Assembly: GCF_000418555.1 (NCBI RefSeq)
Contig: NZ_ATKM01000024.1
Coordinates: 1 to 64,000, forward strand
Length of the DNA: 64,000 nt
Source: Pseudomonas sp. P818
GTDB taxonomy: Bacteria; Pseudomonadota; Gammaproteobacteria; Pseudomonadales; Pseudomonadaceae
Direction of reading: 5' to 3'
In this document: one piece after another, positions 34,903 through 43,952 of the stretch
How positions within the stretch are numbered: the first letter of the stretch is position 1
Layout of the letters: each line of letters opens with the position of its first letter
Notes under the pieces: generated by a model
Told to the model about the DNA's origin: nothing
The model's database searches: none
The model's input: the letters and a program-made list of their open reading frames with translations, nothing else
Made by a program: the position numbers and the translations under genes

Positions 34903-37900
34903 ATGAACATGCCCAGATGGAATAAAGGCTGGCTCAGTGGTTGGAACTGGGGTCGCCGGGATGCCGGCCACCGGGATGCCGGCCACCGGGATGCCGGCCA
35001 CCGAATAGTCATCGGGGGGAGTCTGTGCCTGGCGCTGTTCTTCGCCTTTCTCGGCAGCCGGGCCCTGAACGAACGCGAGGCCCTTTGGCAGCTGCAGATC
35101 GGCAAACAGGCCGATATCCAGCGCATGGCCCTGAACAGTACTCAGCACGGGTTGCAGGAGCGCACGCAGCTGTTGGCTGAAACCATCGCCGCCGATGCCT
35201 GGGTAACTGAGCTGGTACGCCAGGCCCACGCCCTGCCGGCGAGTGATCTGCAAAGCCTGGCCAGTATCCGCAGTCAGCTCTACACCCGTCTGGCACCGCG
35301 CTGGCGCAATCTGCAGGCACACCAGCCGTTTCGCCTTTACGTTCACCTGGCTCCAGACGTCAAGGTTCTGCTGCGCGTGCACGAGCCCGAGCACTTCGGC
35401 GACCTGCAGATCGGCTGGCGTCCGATGGTACTGGAAGCGCTGCGTAGCGGCACCAGCCAGGCCGGCCTGGGCCTGACCCGAGGCAGCATTGGCATGCGGG
35501 CAATCGCGCCGCTACTGGCCGAGGGCGCGAATGGGCCGATTCAGGTCGGCGCCATCGAGGTGGCCATGGGCGTGCTCGAAGACCTGGCGCAACTGGACCG
35601 CGAATTCGACAGCGGCGTCGCCCTGCTGCTGCGCGAGGATCTGCTGCTGAGTTCGGACAGTGGCGAGGCGCTACGTGGCGTAGCCGGTGACGCCCAGCGC
35701 TGGCAAATGATGGGCCATTCGCGCCCTCAGGTCTTGGCCTGGCAACAACAGCTGCGACTGCCCTCACCTGCAGAGGGCGACAGCGTGCGCCTGCTGGAGG
35801 ATGGCGAACGGCATTATCTGGTCAATCAGGTTGCCCTCAGCAGCTACCAGCAAGTACAGGCCCCCAGCCAGGGACCATTGGCGGTCGCGCTGATCTGGCA
35901 TGACATCAGCGATCAGTACAATGTGCACCGCCGCGACAAACGCTGGCTGGTGATCAAGTGGCTACTCGCCTGGTGCGGTGCCGAGGCCCTGCTCCTGGGC
36001 CTGCTGCGCAGCACCAAACGCAGTACCCAGCGCCTGATGCAGCGCCAGCAGGCGGCCTTGCGTGCGCTCAACGAAATCGCCGCGCTGCCCAGTCTCAGCC
36101 GCACCGAGCAAATGCGCCAGGCTCTGCGTCTGGGCGCCGAGCACTTTCGCATGCCGCTGGGCATCATCAGCCGTATCGAAGGCGAGCAGTATCAGGTGCT
36201 GGTGCAGGTCTCCCCCGAGGGCGCAGTCAGCGATGGCCAGCAATTCGAGCTGGGCAACACCTATTGCAGCCTGGCACTGCAGCAGGACGAGCCGCTGGCC
36301 ATCACCCACATGGCCAACTCGCCGCACAGGCGCCATCCCTGCTATCGCCTTTTCGCCCTGGAAAGCTACATCGGTATCGTCGTACGGGTGGCCGGCAAGC
36401 CCTTCGGCACGCTGGCTTTCGCCAACCCACAGCCGCGCAGACGCCCCTTCGACGACGCCGACCGCGACTTCCTCGGCCTGTTCGCCCGCTGGGTCGGCGC
36501 CATGCTCGAACGTCAGCAGCAGGAGCATGCCGTGCGCTCGGCCCGTGCCTACCTGCAGGCCGTGCTGGACTCGGCCACCGGGGTGTCGATCATCGCCTCC
36601 GACAGTGCCGGCAACATCACTCTGTTCAACTCCGGCGCCGAACGCCTGCTCGGCTACCGCGCTGAGGAGATGGTCGGTCACCGCACCCCGGCGATCCTTC
36701 ACCTCGAAGAGGAGATCCAGGCACGCGCCATCGAGTTGAGCGCGGCGGCCGGCCAGCCCGTGGAAGGTTTCGAGGTGTTCGTGCACAACGCCCGCGGCGG
36801 CGAGCCGGAAACCCGCCAGTGGACCTATCGGCACAAGGACGGCAGCCTGCGTCAGGTCAACCTCACCGTCAGTGCCATGTTCGACGAGAGTGGCCAGATC
36901 ACCGGTTTCCTCGGTATCGCCAGCGATATCAGCGAACTGCAGCAGACAACCCGCGCCCTGCAGAAGAGCGAGAGTCGCTTCCGCGGCCTGGTGGCCAACC
37001 TGCCCGGCGTGGTCTATCGCTGCGCCAACGACGCGCAACGCAGCATGCGCTACATCAGCGAGGAAATCGCCAACCTCTGCGGCTACCCCGCCAGCGACTT
37101 CATCGGCAACCGTGTACGCAGTTTCTCCAGCATCGTCCACCCTGACGACCTGTCCGACGCCCTGCGCGCCGGCGCAGCCATCGAGCGCCAGGAGAGCTTC
37201 GAGCTGACCTATCGCCTGCGCCACGCCGATGGCCACAACGTCTGGGTGCGCGAGAAGGGTCGCGGCGAGTACGACAGCCACGGCCAGCTGCTGTGGATCG
37301 ACGGTTTCATCTGGGACGTCAGCGAACGCCAGGCCATCGAGGAAGAACTGCGCCTGAGCCAGCAACGTTTTCTCAACGCCTTCAACACCGCGCCACAGGG
37401 CATGGCACTGGTCGGCCCGGACGGCCGCTGGCTGGAAGTCAACGCCGAGCTGTGCCGTATGCTCGGCTACAGCCGCGAGGAACTGCAGGCGCTTACCTAC
37501 CAGCAGGTCACCCACCCGGACGACCTGGATGCCGATCAGCAGAATATGGCCGACCTGCTGGCTGGACGAATCAATGCCTACCAGATGGAGAAACGCTACC
37601 TGGACAGTCAGGGCCGCACGCTCTGGGTCTTGCTCAGCGTGTCGCTGGTACGTGACGGTGAAGGACAACCGGTGCACTTCGTCTCGCAGATCCAGGACTT
37701 CAGCGACCGTGTCGCCGCCGAGCGCGCGGTACGCGAGCGCGAGCACTACCTGAGCACCCTGCTCGACAACGTGGTCGACGCCATCGTCTCCATCGACGAG
37801 CAGGGCCGGATCGAAACCTTCAACCATGCCGCCGAGAAGATATTCGGCTATCTCCAGGCCGAGGTGGCAGGCCAGAACATCACCCAACTGATTCCGCAGA

Positions 37901-38769
37901 TGGCCGCGGAGGTGCTGCGGCAAGGCTGCGCTCTCGACCAGTTCGGTGAAATGGACGGACTGCGCCAGAACGGCGAACGCTTCCCCATGGAACTGGCGAT
38001 GTCGCAGATCAGCCACCAGGGCCAGCGCCGCTTCATCACGGTGATCCGCGACATCACCGAGCGCAAGCGCATCGAGCAGATGAAGAACGAGTTCGTCTCC
38101 ACCGTCAGCCACGAGCTGCGCACGCCGCTGACCGCCATCGCCGGCTCACTCGGGTTGATCAACGGCGGCGCCCTCGGCGAGGTGCCACAGGCCATGCGCC
38201 AGATGCTGAGCATCGCCCACAGCAACAGCCAGCGCCTCAGCGCCCTGATCAACGACCTGCTGGACATGGACAAACTGGTCGCCGGCAAGATGCACTTCGA
38301 CCTGCAGGCGAGCCTGATGCAGCCGCTGCTGGAACAGGCGCTGCTGCATAACCAGCCCTATGCCGAGCAGCATCAGGTCGCGCTGCGCCTGCAGGTCGAA
38401 GACGACGCCCTGGTGCGCGTCGACGCCCAGCGCCTGGCCCAGGTGATGGCCAATCTGCTGTCCAACGCCGCCAAGTTCTCGCCCGCTGGTGGAAATGTCC
38501 TGGTGCACCTGCAGAGGCTTGGCGAGGTGCTGCGCGTCAGCGTGTCGGATAACGGCCCCGGCATCCCGGAAGCCTTCAAGCCGCGCATTTTTAGCAAGTT
38601 TTCCCAGGCCGATTCCGGCGACACGCGGCAACAGGGCGGTACCGGCCTGGGGTTGGCCATCTGCAAGGAAATCATCGAGCGCATGGGCGGAACGATCGGT
38701 TTCGACTCGTCACCCGGCCAAGGTGCTACCTTCTGGTTCGAACTAGCGATCACAGGGAGTGAGTCATGA
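34903..38769 (+). CDS. Membrane Cache-GAF-PAS(x4) sensor histidine kinase
   Basis: The 1288-residue sensor kinase starts at the ATG at 34903. A DAGHR triplet repeat occupies residues 20-34. Membrane segments at about 35-53 and 347-366 flank a Cache-like periplasmic sensor. Then come GAF (389-537), four PAS domains (about 550-680, 690-812, 819-939 and 946-1056), HisKA with phosphoacceptor H1070 (STVSHELRTPL), and HATPase with MANLLSNAAKFSPAGG, DNGPGIPE and GGTGLGLAI. It has no receiver of its own, so it must pass phosphate to a separate protein. The stop overlaps the next kinase gene (ATGA). Confidence 0.92.
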   Translation: MNMPRWNKGWLSGWNWGRRDAGHRDAGHRDAGHRIVIGGSLCLALFFAFLGSRALNEREALWQLQIGKQADIQRMALNSTQHGLQERTQLLAETIAADAWVTELVRQAHALPASDLQSLASIRSQLYTRLAPRWRNLQAHQPFRLYVHLAPDVKVLLRVHEPEHFGDLQIGWRPMVLEALRSGTSQAGLGLTRGSIGMRAIAPLLAEGANGPIQVGAIEVAMGVLEDLAQLDREFDSGVALLLREDLLLSSDSGEALRGVAGDAQRWQMMGHSRPQVLAWQQQLRLPSPAEGDSVRLLEDGERHYLVNQVALSSYQQVQAPSQGPLAVALIWHDISDQYNVHRRDKRWLVIKWLLAWCGAEALLLGLLRSTKRSTQRLMQRQQAALRALNEIAALPSLSRTEQMRQALRLGAEHFRMPLGIISRIEGEQYQVLVQVSPEGAVSDGQQFELGNTYCSLALQQDEPLAITHMANSPHRRHPCYRLFALESYIGIVVRVAGKPFGTLAFANPQPRRRPFDDADRDFLGLFARWVGAMLERQQQEHAVRSARAYLQAVLDSATGVSIIASDSAGNITLFNSGAERLLGYRAEEMVGHRTPAILHLEEEIQARAIELSAAAGQPVEGFEVFVHNARGGEPETRQWTYRHKDGSLRQVNLTVSAMFDESGQITGFLGIASDISELQQTTRALQKSESRFRGLVANLPGVVYRCANDAQRSMRYISEEIANLCGYPASDFIGNRVRSFSSIVHPDDLSDALRAGAAIERQESFELTYRLRHADGHNVWVREKGRGEYDSHGQLLWIDGFIWDVSERQAIEEELRLSQQRFLNAFNTAPQGMALVGPDGRWLEVNAELCRMLGYSREELQALTYQQVTHPDDLDADQQNMADLLAGRINAYQMEKRYLDSQGRTLWVLLSVSLVRDGEGQPVHFVSQIQDFSDRVAAERAVREREHYLSTLLDNVVDAIVSIDEQGRIETFNHAAEKIFGYLQAEVAGQNITQLIPQMAAEVLRQGCALDQFGEMDGLRQNGERFPMELAMSQISHQGQRRFITVIRDITERKRIEQMKNEFVSTVSHELRTPLTAIAGSLGLINGGALGEVPQAMRQMLSIAHSNSQRLSALINDLLDMDKLVAGKMHFDLQASLMQPLLEQALLHNQPYAEQHQVALRLQVEDDALVRVDAQRLAQVMANLLSNAAKFSPAGGNVLVHLQRLGEVLRVSVSDNGPGIPEAFKPRIFSKFSQADSGDTRQQGGTGLGLAICKEIIERMGGTIGFDSSPGQGATFWFELAITGSES
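34960..35004 (+). repeat. Three perfect 15-bp tandem repeats within the first kinase gene
   Basis: GATGCCGGCCACCGG occurs three times in direct succession and encodes DAGHR three times, just before the first membrane segment. Copy-number change would keep the reading frame. Confidence 0.95.
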
Positions 38770-40688
38770 GCGGAGCCCCGATCCCCAGCAACGAGCAGGA
38801 GCGACTCGCCGCCCTGCAGGCCCTGGAGCTGCTCGACAGTCCGCCTGAAGCCATGTTCGACCACATCACCGCTCTCGCCGCGCAGATCTGCGATACGCCC
38901 ATCGCCCTGATCTCGCTGGTCGACGCCCAGCGCCAGTGGTTCAAGAGCCGGGTCGGTCTGGATGCCGAACAGACCGCCCGCGAGCTGGCGTTCTGTGCCC
39001 ATGCGGTGCACGCCGACGCATTGCTGGAAGTGGACAACGCACTGGACGATGCGCGCTTTCGCGACAACCCGCTGGTCACCTCGGAGCCGCATATCCGCTT
39101 CTACGCCGGCGTGCCGCTGCACGATGGCGAAGGCCTGGCACTCGGCACCCTGTGCGTGATCGACCGCCAGCCGCGCCATCTCGACGCGCACCAGCGCAGC
39201 CAACTGCGACACCTGGCGCAGCTGACCGGCGAGCTGTTCGAACTACGCCTGCAGGCGCGTCGCCAGGCCGAGCAGAGCGCCATGCACCAGGCCATGCTGG
39301 ACAACGCCGGCAGCGCGGTACTGGTGCTGGACCCACAGGGCCGCGTGCTGCGCAGCAATCTCGAGGCCCAACAGTTGCTGGATTACTCAGCTGACGAGTT
39401 GGAGGGGCAATATCTGCCGCGACTGCTGCTTGAAGCAGGCCAGTTCGAGCGCCTGTGCGCGGCCTCCACCGCCGGGCCGCAGAGCACCGAAGGGCAGATG
39501 CGCGCCCGCAATGGACAGAGTCTACCGGTGCGCCTGAACCTTTCGCCGATCCGTGCGACGGGCCAGCCGCTGCAAGGCTACCTGCTGGTGGCCAACGACC
39601 TCAGCCAGCGCGAAGAAGCGCGCCAGCGCCTGCAGCGCATCGCCGCGCAATTGCCCGGCATGGTCTATCAGTACCTGCTGCGCGCCGATGGCAGCAGCTG
39701 CTTTCCCTATGCCAGCGCCGGCATCCATGACATCTATGGCTGCAGCCCAGAAGAAGCCAGCGAGGACGCGCAACCGATCTTCGCCCGTCTGCACCCGGAC
39801 GATGCCCCCGCGGTGCGCAGCGCCATCGCCCGCTCGGCGGCGAGCCTGGCCACCTGGCAACAGGAATACCGCGTGCTGCATCCACAACGCGGGCTGATCT
39901 GGGTCGAGGGCCATGCCGCGCCGCAGCGTCTGCCCGATGGCGATACCCTGTGGCACGGTTTCATCAGCGATATCAGCGAGCGCAAGCGCGGCGAGCAGCT
40001 GCAGAACGAGTTCGTCTCCACCGTCAGCCACGAGCTGCGCACCCCGCTCACCGCCATCGCCGGCTCGCTCGGGCTGATCAACGGCGGCGCCCTCGGCGAG
40101 GTGCCGCAGGCCATGCGCCAGATGCTGGAGATCGCCCAGAGCAACAGCCAGCGCCTGCGCCACCTGATCGACGATCTGCTGGACATGGACAAGCTGGTCG
40201 CCGGCAAGATGCATTTCGATCTGCAGCCGCTGGCCCTGCGCCCGCTGCTGCTGCAGGCGCTGCGCAACAACCAGCCCTATGCCGAACGTCATCAGGTGCA
40301 ACTGCAGGTGCTGCCGGGCGCCGACTGCCAGGTACTGGCCGACGCTCAGCGCCTGGAGCAGGTACTGGCCAACCTGCTGTCCAATGCCGCCAAGTTCTCC
40401 GCCGCCGGGCAGCATGTGGAGCTGGCAGCGGCAGCTGAGGACGGCTGGGTGCGCATCAGCGTGCGCGATTACGGCCTGGGCATCGCCGAGGACTTCAAGT
40501 CGCTGATCTTCAGCAAGTTCGCCCAGGCCGACGCTAGCGACACGCGCAGCCAGGGCGGTACCGGTCTGGGTTTGGCGATCAGCAAGGAAATCATCGAACA
40601 CATGGGCGGAAAAATCGGCTTCGACTCCATACAGGGACAAGGCAGTACCTTCTGGCTGGAACTGCCACTGGCCGGAGGGCAACCATGA
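38766..40688 (+). CDS. Cytosolic GAF-PAS-PAS sensor histidine kinase
   Basis: The 640-residue protein has no membrane segment. A GAF domain (about 10-165) with QRQWFKSRVGLDAEQTARE and the FYAGVPLHDGEGLALGTLCV block is followed by two PAS domains (about 175-280 and 290-405). Then HisKA has phosphoacceptor H422 in STVSHELRTPL and a HATPase domain ends the protein (NLLSNAAKFSAAG, GGTGLGLAI). Its HisKA segment is nearly the same as those of the flanking kinases. It overlaps both neighbours by 4 bases. It should answer a cytosolic signal and, lacking a receiver, needs a partner protein. Confidence 0.92.
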   Translation: MSGAPIPSNEQERLAALQALELLDSPPEAMFDHITALAAQICDTPIALISLVDAQRQWFKSRVGLDAEQTARELAFCAHAVHADALLEVDNALDDARFRDNPLVTSEPHIRFYAGVPLHDGEGLALGTLCVIDRQPRHLDAHQRSQLRHLAQLTGELFELRLQARRQAEQSAMHQAMLDNAGSAVLVLDPQGRVLRSNLEAQQLLDYSADELEGQYLPRLLLEAGQFERLCAASTAGPQSTEGQMRARNGQSLPVRLNLSPIRATGQPLQGYLLVANDLSQREEARQRLQRIAAQLPGMVYQYLLRADGSSCFPYASAGIHDIYGCSPEEASEDAQPIFARLHPDDAPAVRSAIARSAASLATWQQEYRVLHPQRGLIWVEGHAAPQRLPDGDTLWHGFISDISERKRGEQLQNEFVSTVSHELRTPLTAIAGSLGLINGGALGEVPQAMRQMLEIAQSNSQRLRHLIDDLLDMDKLVAGKMHFDLQPLALRPLLLQALRNNQPYAERHQVQLQVLPGADCQVLADAQRLEQVLANLLSNAAKFSAAGQHVELAAAAEDGWVRISVRDYGLGIAEDFKSLIFSKFAQADASDTRSQGGTGLGLAISKEIIEHMGGKIGFDSIQGQGSTFWLELPLAGGQP

Positions 40689-43573
40689 GAACTACCCGTG
40701 CAGTGCTAACTGCCCTGTTCAGCCGCATCAATCTGCTGGCCTGGGCCGTGCTGGTGCTGGCGTTGGGGGCCACGCTGCTGGCCTGGTACAACCTGCGCCA
40801 GAGCCAGACGGAGTCCGCCACCCGCCAGTTCCAGCTGCTCACCGAAGAACTGAGCCAGGCCATCATCAAACGCATGGAAGAGCATGAGAGCATCTTGCTT
40901 GGCGCAGCCGGCCTGTTCGATGCCAGCGACAAAGTCAGCCGTGCCGATTGGCGTGCCTATGCCGAACGCCTGCGCCTGGACGAGCGCTACCCCGGCATCC
41001 AGGCCATCGGCTTTACCCAGATGCTCGAGGCGCAGGAGCTGCCGGCCTTCGAAAACCAAGTACGCGCCGAGGGTTTTCCCGAGTTTCGCGTGCACCCGCC
41101 CGGCCAGCGCGAACCCTACGGCGTGATCCGCCTCATCGAACCTTTTGCCGGGCGCAACCTGGCCGCCTTCGGCTTCGACATGCTGTCGGAACCGGTGCGC
41201 CGCGCCGCCATGCTGGAAGCCGGGCGCAGCGGTCAGAGCCGCCTGTCCGGCCGCGTCACCCTGCTTCAGGAAACCCACGGCAAGGTGCAACCCGGGGTGC
41301 TGCTGTACGTCCCGGTGTACGCGCCGCAGCGACCGCTGGACACCGCGCAGCAGCGTCTGGCAGCGCTGCGCGGCTTCGTCTACAGCGCGTTCAGGATTCA
41401 CGACCTGATGCACGGCATCCTTGGCGAGCGCAAGCGCGAGCTGGATTTCGAGCTGTATGCCGGCTCCATCAGCAACAGCTCCGAGTCGCTCTACTCCAGC
41501 CGCGGCGAGGCGCCGATCACCACGCCGGCCGACAGCCAGCACCAGCTCGAACTGTTTGGCCAGACCTGGCACCTGGACTTTCACTACGCCCCGGGCTACC
41601 TCGCCCGCGAGCACCGCGGTGAAGTGGCGCTGCTGATTCTCGGCGGCTGCATCAGTCTGCTGCTGTTCTTCCTGGTCAGCAGCCTCAGCCTGCGCCGCGC
41701 CCAGGTACAGGAACTGGCCAACGGCATCACCAAGCAGCTGCACCGCAGCGAGGAGCGTCTGGCACTCGCACTCAAGGGCAGTAACGACGGCTGGTGGGAT
41801 ATCGACGTGCAGGCGGGCAGCTTCTTCGCCTCGGCCAACGGCTGGCAGATGCTCGGCTACCCGGAGCAGGGGCCGCCAGGCTTTGCCGAAGATCCCTGGG
41901 CCTGGGAAAGCCTGGTGCACCCGGACGACCTGCCCACGGCACGCAATCGTCTGAAAAAGGCGCTGAAAGAAGGCGCGAGCAACTTCACCCTCGACTGCCG
42001 CCTGCTGTGCGTCGACGGCAGCGAACTGCCGGTGTTGCTGCGTGGCTATATCCAGCGCGATGCCAAGGGTTATCCGCTGCGCATCACCGGCACCACCATG
42101 GACCAGAGTGAAGCCAAGCGCATCGAACGCCTGAAGAGCGAATTCGTCTCCACCGTCAGTCATGAGCTGCGCACCCCGCTCACCGCCATCGCCGGCTCAC
42201 TCGGGCTGATCAACGGCGGCGCCCTTGGCCCGGTCCCGGAAAGCATGCGCACCATGCTGAGCATCGCCCAGGCCAATAGCCAGCGCCTCAGCCACCTGAT
42301 CAACGACCTGCTGGACATGGACAAGCTGGAAGCCGGCAAGATGCAGTTCGACCTGCAGTCCTGCAGTCTTGCCGAGCAGCTGCAGGAAGCGCTGGACAAC
42401 AACCAGGCCTACGCCGACCGCAATCAGGTCCAGCTGCGCCTGCTCGACTGCCTGCCGGCCCGCGTGCGGATCGATGCCATGCGTCTGCAACAAGTGCTGG
42501 CCAACTTCATCTCCAACGCCGTGAAGTACTCACCGCCCGGCGCCGAGGTCAAACTGCGTGCCGAGCGTCGCGGCCCGCGGGTGCGCGTCGAGGTCATCGA
42601 CCGAGGACCGGGGATCGCCGCCGAATTCCATCAACGTATCTTCAGCAAGTTCTCCCAGGCCGACGCCAGCGACAGCCGCAGCAAAGGTGGCACCGGTTTG
42701 GGGCTGGCGATCAGCAAGGAACTGATCGAGCGCATGGGCGGACAGATCGGCTTCGACTCGGTAGAAGGCCAGGGTACCTGCTTCTGGTTCGAGCTACCGA
42801 TGTTGGCCGAGCCCACCCTGCCAGGCACCCGCGACGGCCGGCGCAACCTGCTGGTGGTCGAGGACGAACCGGACATCGCCAACCTGCTGCGCCAGTTGCT
42901 GGAAGGCGCAGGCTACCGCGTGCGTCTGGCCCACAGCCTGGACGAAGCACGTGCCTGCCTGCGCGAGGAAACGCCCGCCGCCATCAGCCTCGACCTGCGC
43001 CTGCCGGACGGTGACGGCCTGCAGCTGGTGCAGGAGCTGCGTGCCGACGAGCGCTATCGCGAGCTACCGATACTGGTGGTTTCCGCAGCTTGCGAGGAAG
43101 GTCGCCTGGCACTCGAGGGGGCGCCCGCGCTGGACTGGCTGAGCAAGCCGATCGACCCGCAGCGCCTGCTCGGCAGCCTTGCCCAGGCCCTGCAGGACCT
43201 GCCGCACAGCCCACGCGTGCTCCATGTCGAGGATGATCACGACCTGCGCCTGGTGGTCGCCGAACAGGGCCGCGAGCTGGCCGAGTTCGTGTCCGCCGAC
43301 AGCCTCGCCGAAGCGCGCCGTCTACTCGCCGAACAACCTTTCGATCTGGTTCTGCTCGACCTCGGCCTGCCTGACGGCAACGGCCTGGAGCTGGTCGATG
43401 AACTGCAGCGCGAGCGTCCGGGTCTACCAGTGGCCGTGCTATCAGCCAGCGAGCTGGATGGCCGCGAGTTGGTCGGGGTGAGCGCAACGCTGGCCAAATC
43501 GCGCAATGATGGACGACACTTCCTGCACATGCTCGACCGCTTATTACCCGCCAAGGAGACCGGCCATGACTGA
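40685..43573 (+). CDS. CHASE-PAS hybrid sensor histidine kinase with two receivers
   Basis: The 962-residue protein has membrane segments near 17-37 and 316-337 flanking a CHASE sensor domain (YPGIQAIGFTQML and EPFAGRNLAAFGFDML are typical). A PAS domain (about 355-485) leads to HisKA with H493 and a HATPase. Two receiver domains follow: about 720-838 with D770 (SLDLRLPDG) and about 843-955 with D892 (LLDLGLPDG). In the second receiver the usual conserved lysine region reads ATLAKSRN. This is the only hybrid kinase of the three and could act as the entry point for the relay. It overlaps the next gene by 8 bases. Confidence 0.92.
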   Translation: MRTTRAVLTALFSRINLLAWAVLVLALGATLLAWYNLRQSQTESATRQFQLLTEELSQAIIKRMEEHESILLGAAGLFDASDKVSRADWRAYAERLRLDERYPGIQAIGFTQMLEAQELPAFENQVRAEGFPEFRVHPPGQREPYGVIRLIEPFAGRNLAAFGFDMLSEPVRRAAMLEAGRSGQSRLSGRVTLLQETHGKVQPGVLLYVPVYAPQRPLDTAQQRLAALRGFVYSAFRIHDLMHGILGERKRELDFELYAGSISNSSESLYSSRGEAPITTPADSQHQLELFGQTWHLDFHYAPGYLAREHRGEVALLILGGCISLLLFFLVSSLSLRRAQVQELANGITKQLHRSEERLALALKGSNDGWWDIDVQAGSFFASANGWQMLGYPEQGPPGFAEDPWAWESLVHPDDLPTARNRLKKALKEGASNFTLDCRLLCVDGSELPVLLRGYIQRDAKGYPLRITGTTMDQSEAKRIERLKSEFVSTVSHELRTPLTAIAGSLGLINGGALGPVPESMRTMLSIAQANSQRLSHLINDLLDMDKLEAGKMQFDLQSCSLAEQLQEALDNNQAYADRNQVQLRLLDCLPARVRIDAMRLQQVLANFISNAVKYSPPGAEVKLRAERRGPRVRVEVIDRGPGIAAEFHQRIFSKFSQADASDSRSKGGTGLGLAISKELIERMGGQIGFDSVEGQGTCFWFELPMLAEPTLPGTRDGRRNLLVVEDEPDIANLLRQLLEGAGYRVRLAHSLDEARACLREETPAAISLDLRLPDGDGLQLVQELRADERYRELPILVVSAACEEGRLALEGAPALDWLSKPIDPQRLLGSLAQALQDLPHSPRVLHVEDDHDLRLVVAEQGRELAEFVSADSLAEARRLLAEQPFDLVLLDLGLPDGNGLELVDELQRERPGLPVAVLSASELDGRELVGVSATLAKSRNDGRHFLHMLDRLLPAKETGHD

Positions 43574-43952
43574 GCTCAAGCGCATCCTTCACGTCGAGGA
43601 CGACCCCTCGATCCAGGCCGTGGCCAAGGTCGCCCTCGAAGCCGTCGGCGGTTTCCAGGTGCTGAGCTGTGCCAGCGGCCAGGAAGCCCTGGATCAGGTC
43701 CAGGGCTTCGCTCCCGATTTCATCCTGCTGGATGTGATGATGCCCGGCATGGATGGCCCGCAAACGCTGGAAAAACTCCGTCAGCTGGTGGACATCGACA
43801 GCGTGCCGGTGGCCTTCATGACCGCCAAGGTGCAGCCCGGGGAAGTGGCGCACTACCGCAGCCTCGGCGCACTCGACGTGATCGTGAAGCCCTTCGACCC
43901 CATGCAGCTCGCCGCGCAGATCCGACAGATCTGGAGCCAGCGTCATGGATAA
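43566..43952 (+). CDS. Single-domain response regulator (CheY-like)
   Basis: The 128-residue protein starts at the ATG at 43566 with AAGGAGA upstream; an earlier in-frame start lies inside the kinase gene and is unlikely. It is a complete receiver domain: acidic pair EDD at 11-13, phosphoacceptor D56 (LLDVMMPG), a TAK motif and conserved lysine in VIVKPFDP. There is no output domain. It overlaps the kinase gene by 8 bases and the HPT-GGDEF gene by 8 bases. It may shuttle phosphate from the receiver-less kinases to the HPT domain. Confidence 0.94.
   Translation: MTELKRILHVEDDPSIQAVAKVALEAVGGFQVLSCASGQEALDQVQGFAPDFILLDVMMPGMDGPQTLEKLRQLVDIDSVPVAFMTAKVQPGEVAHYRSLGALDVIVKPFDPMQLAAQIRQIWSQRHG

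Noticed and set aside
35962..38112. 716-codon open frame on the minus strand inside the first sensor kinase gene
   Set aside because: The plus strand carries clear GAF, PAS and HisKA motifs. The antisense frame has no recognisable domain and is a by-product of high-GC third positions.
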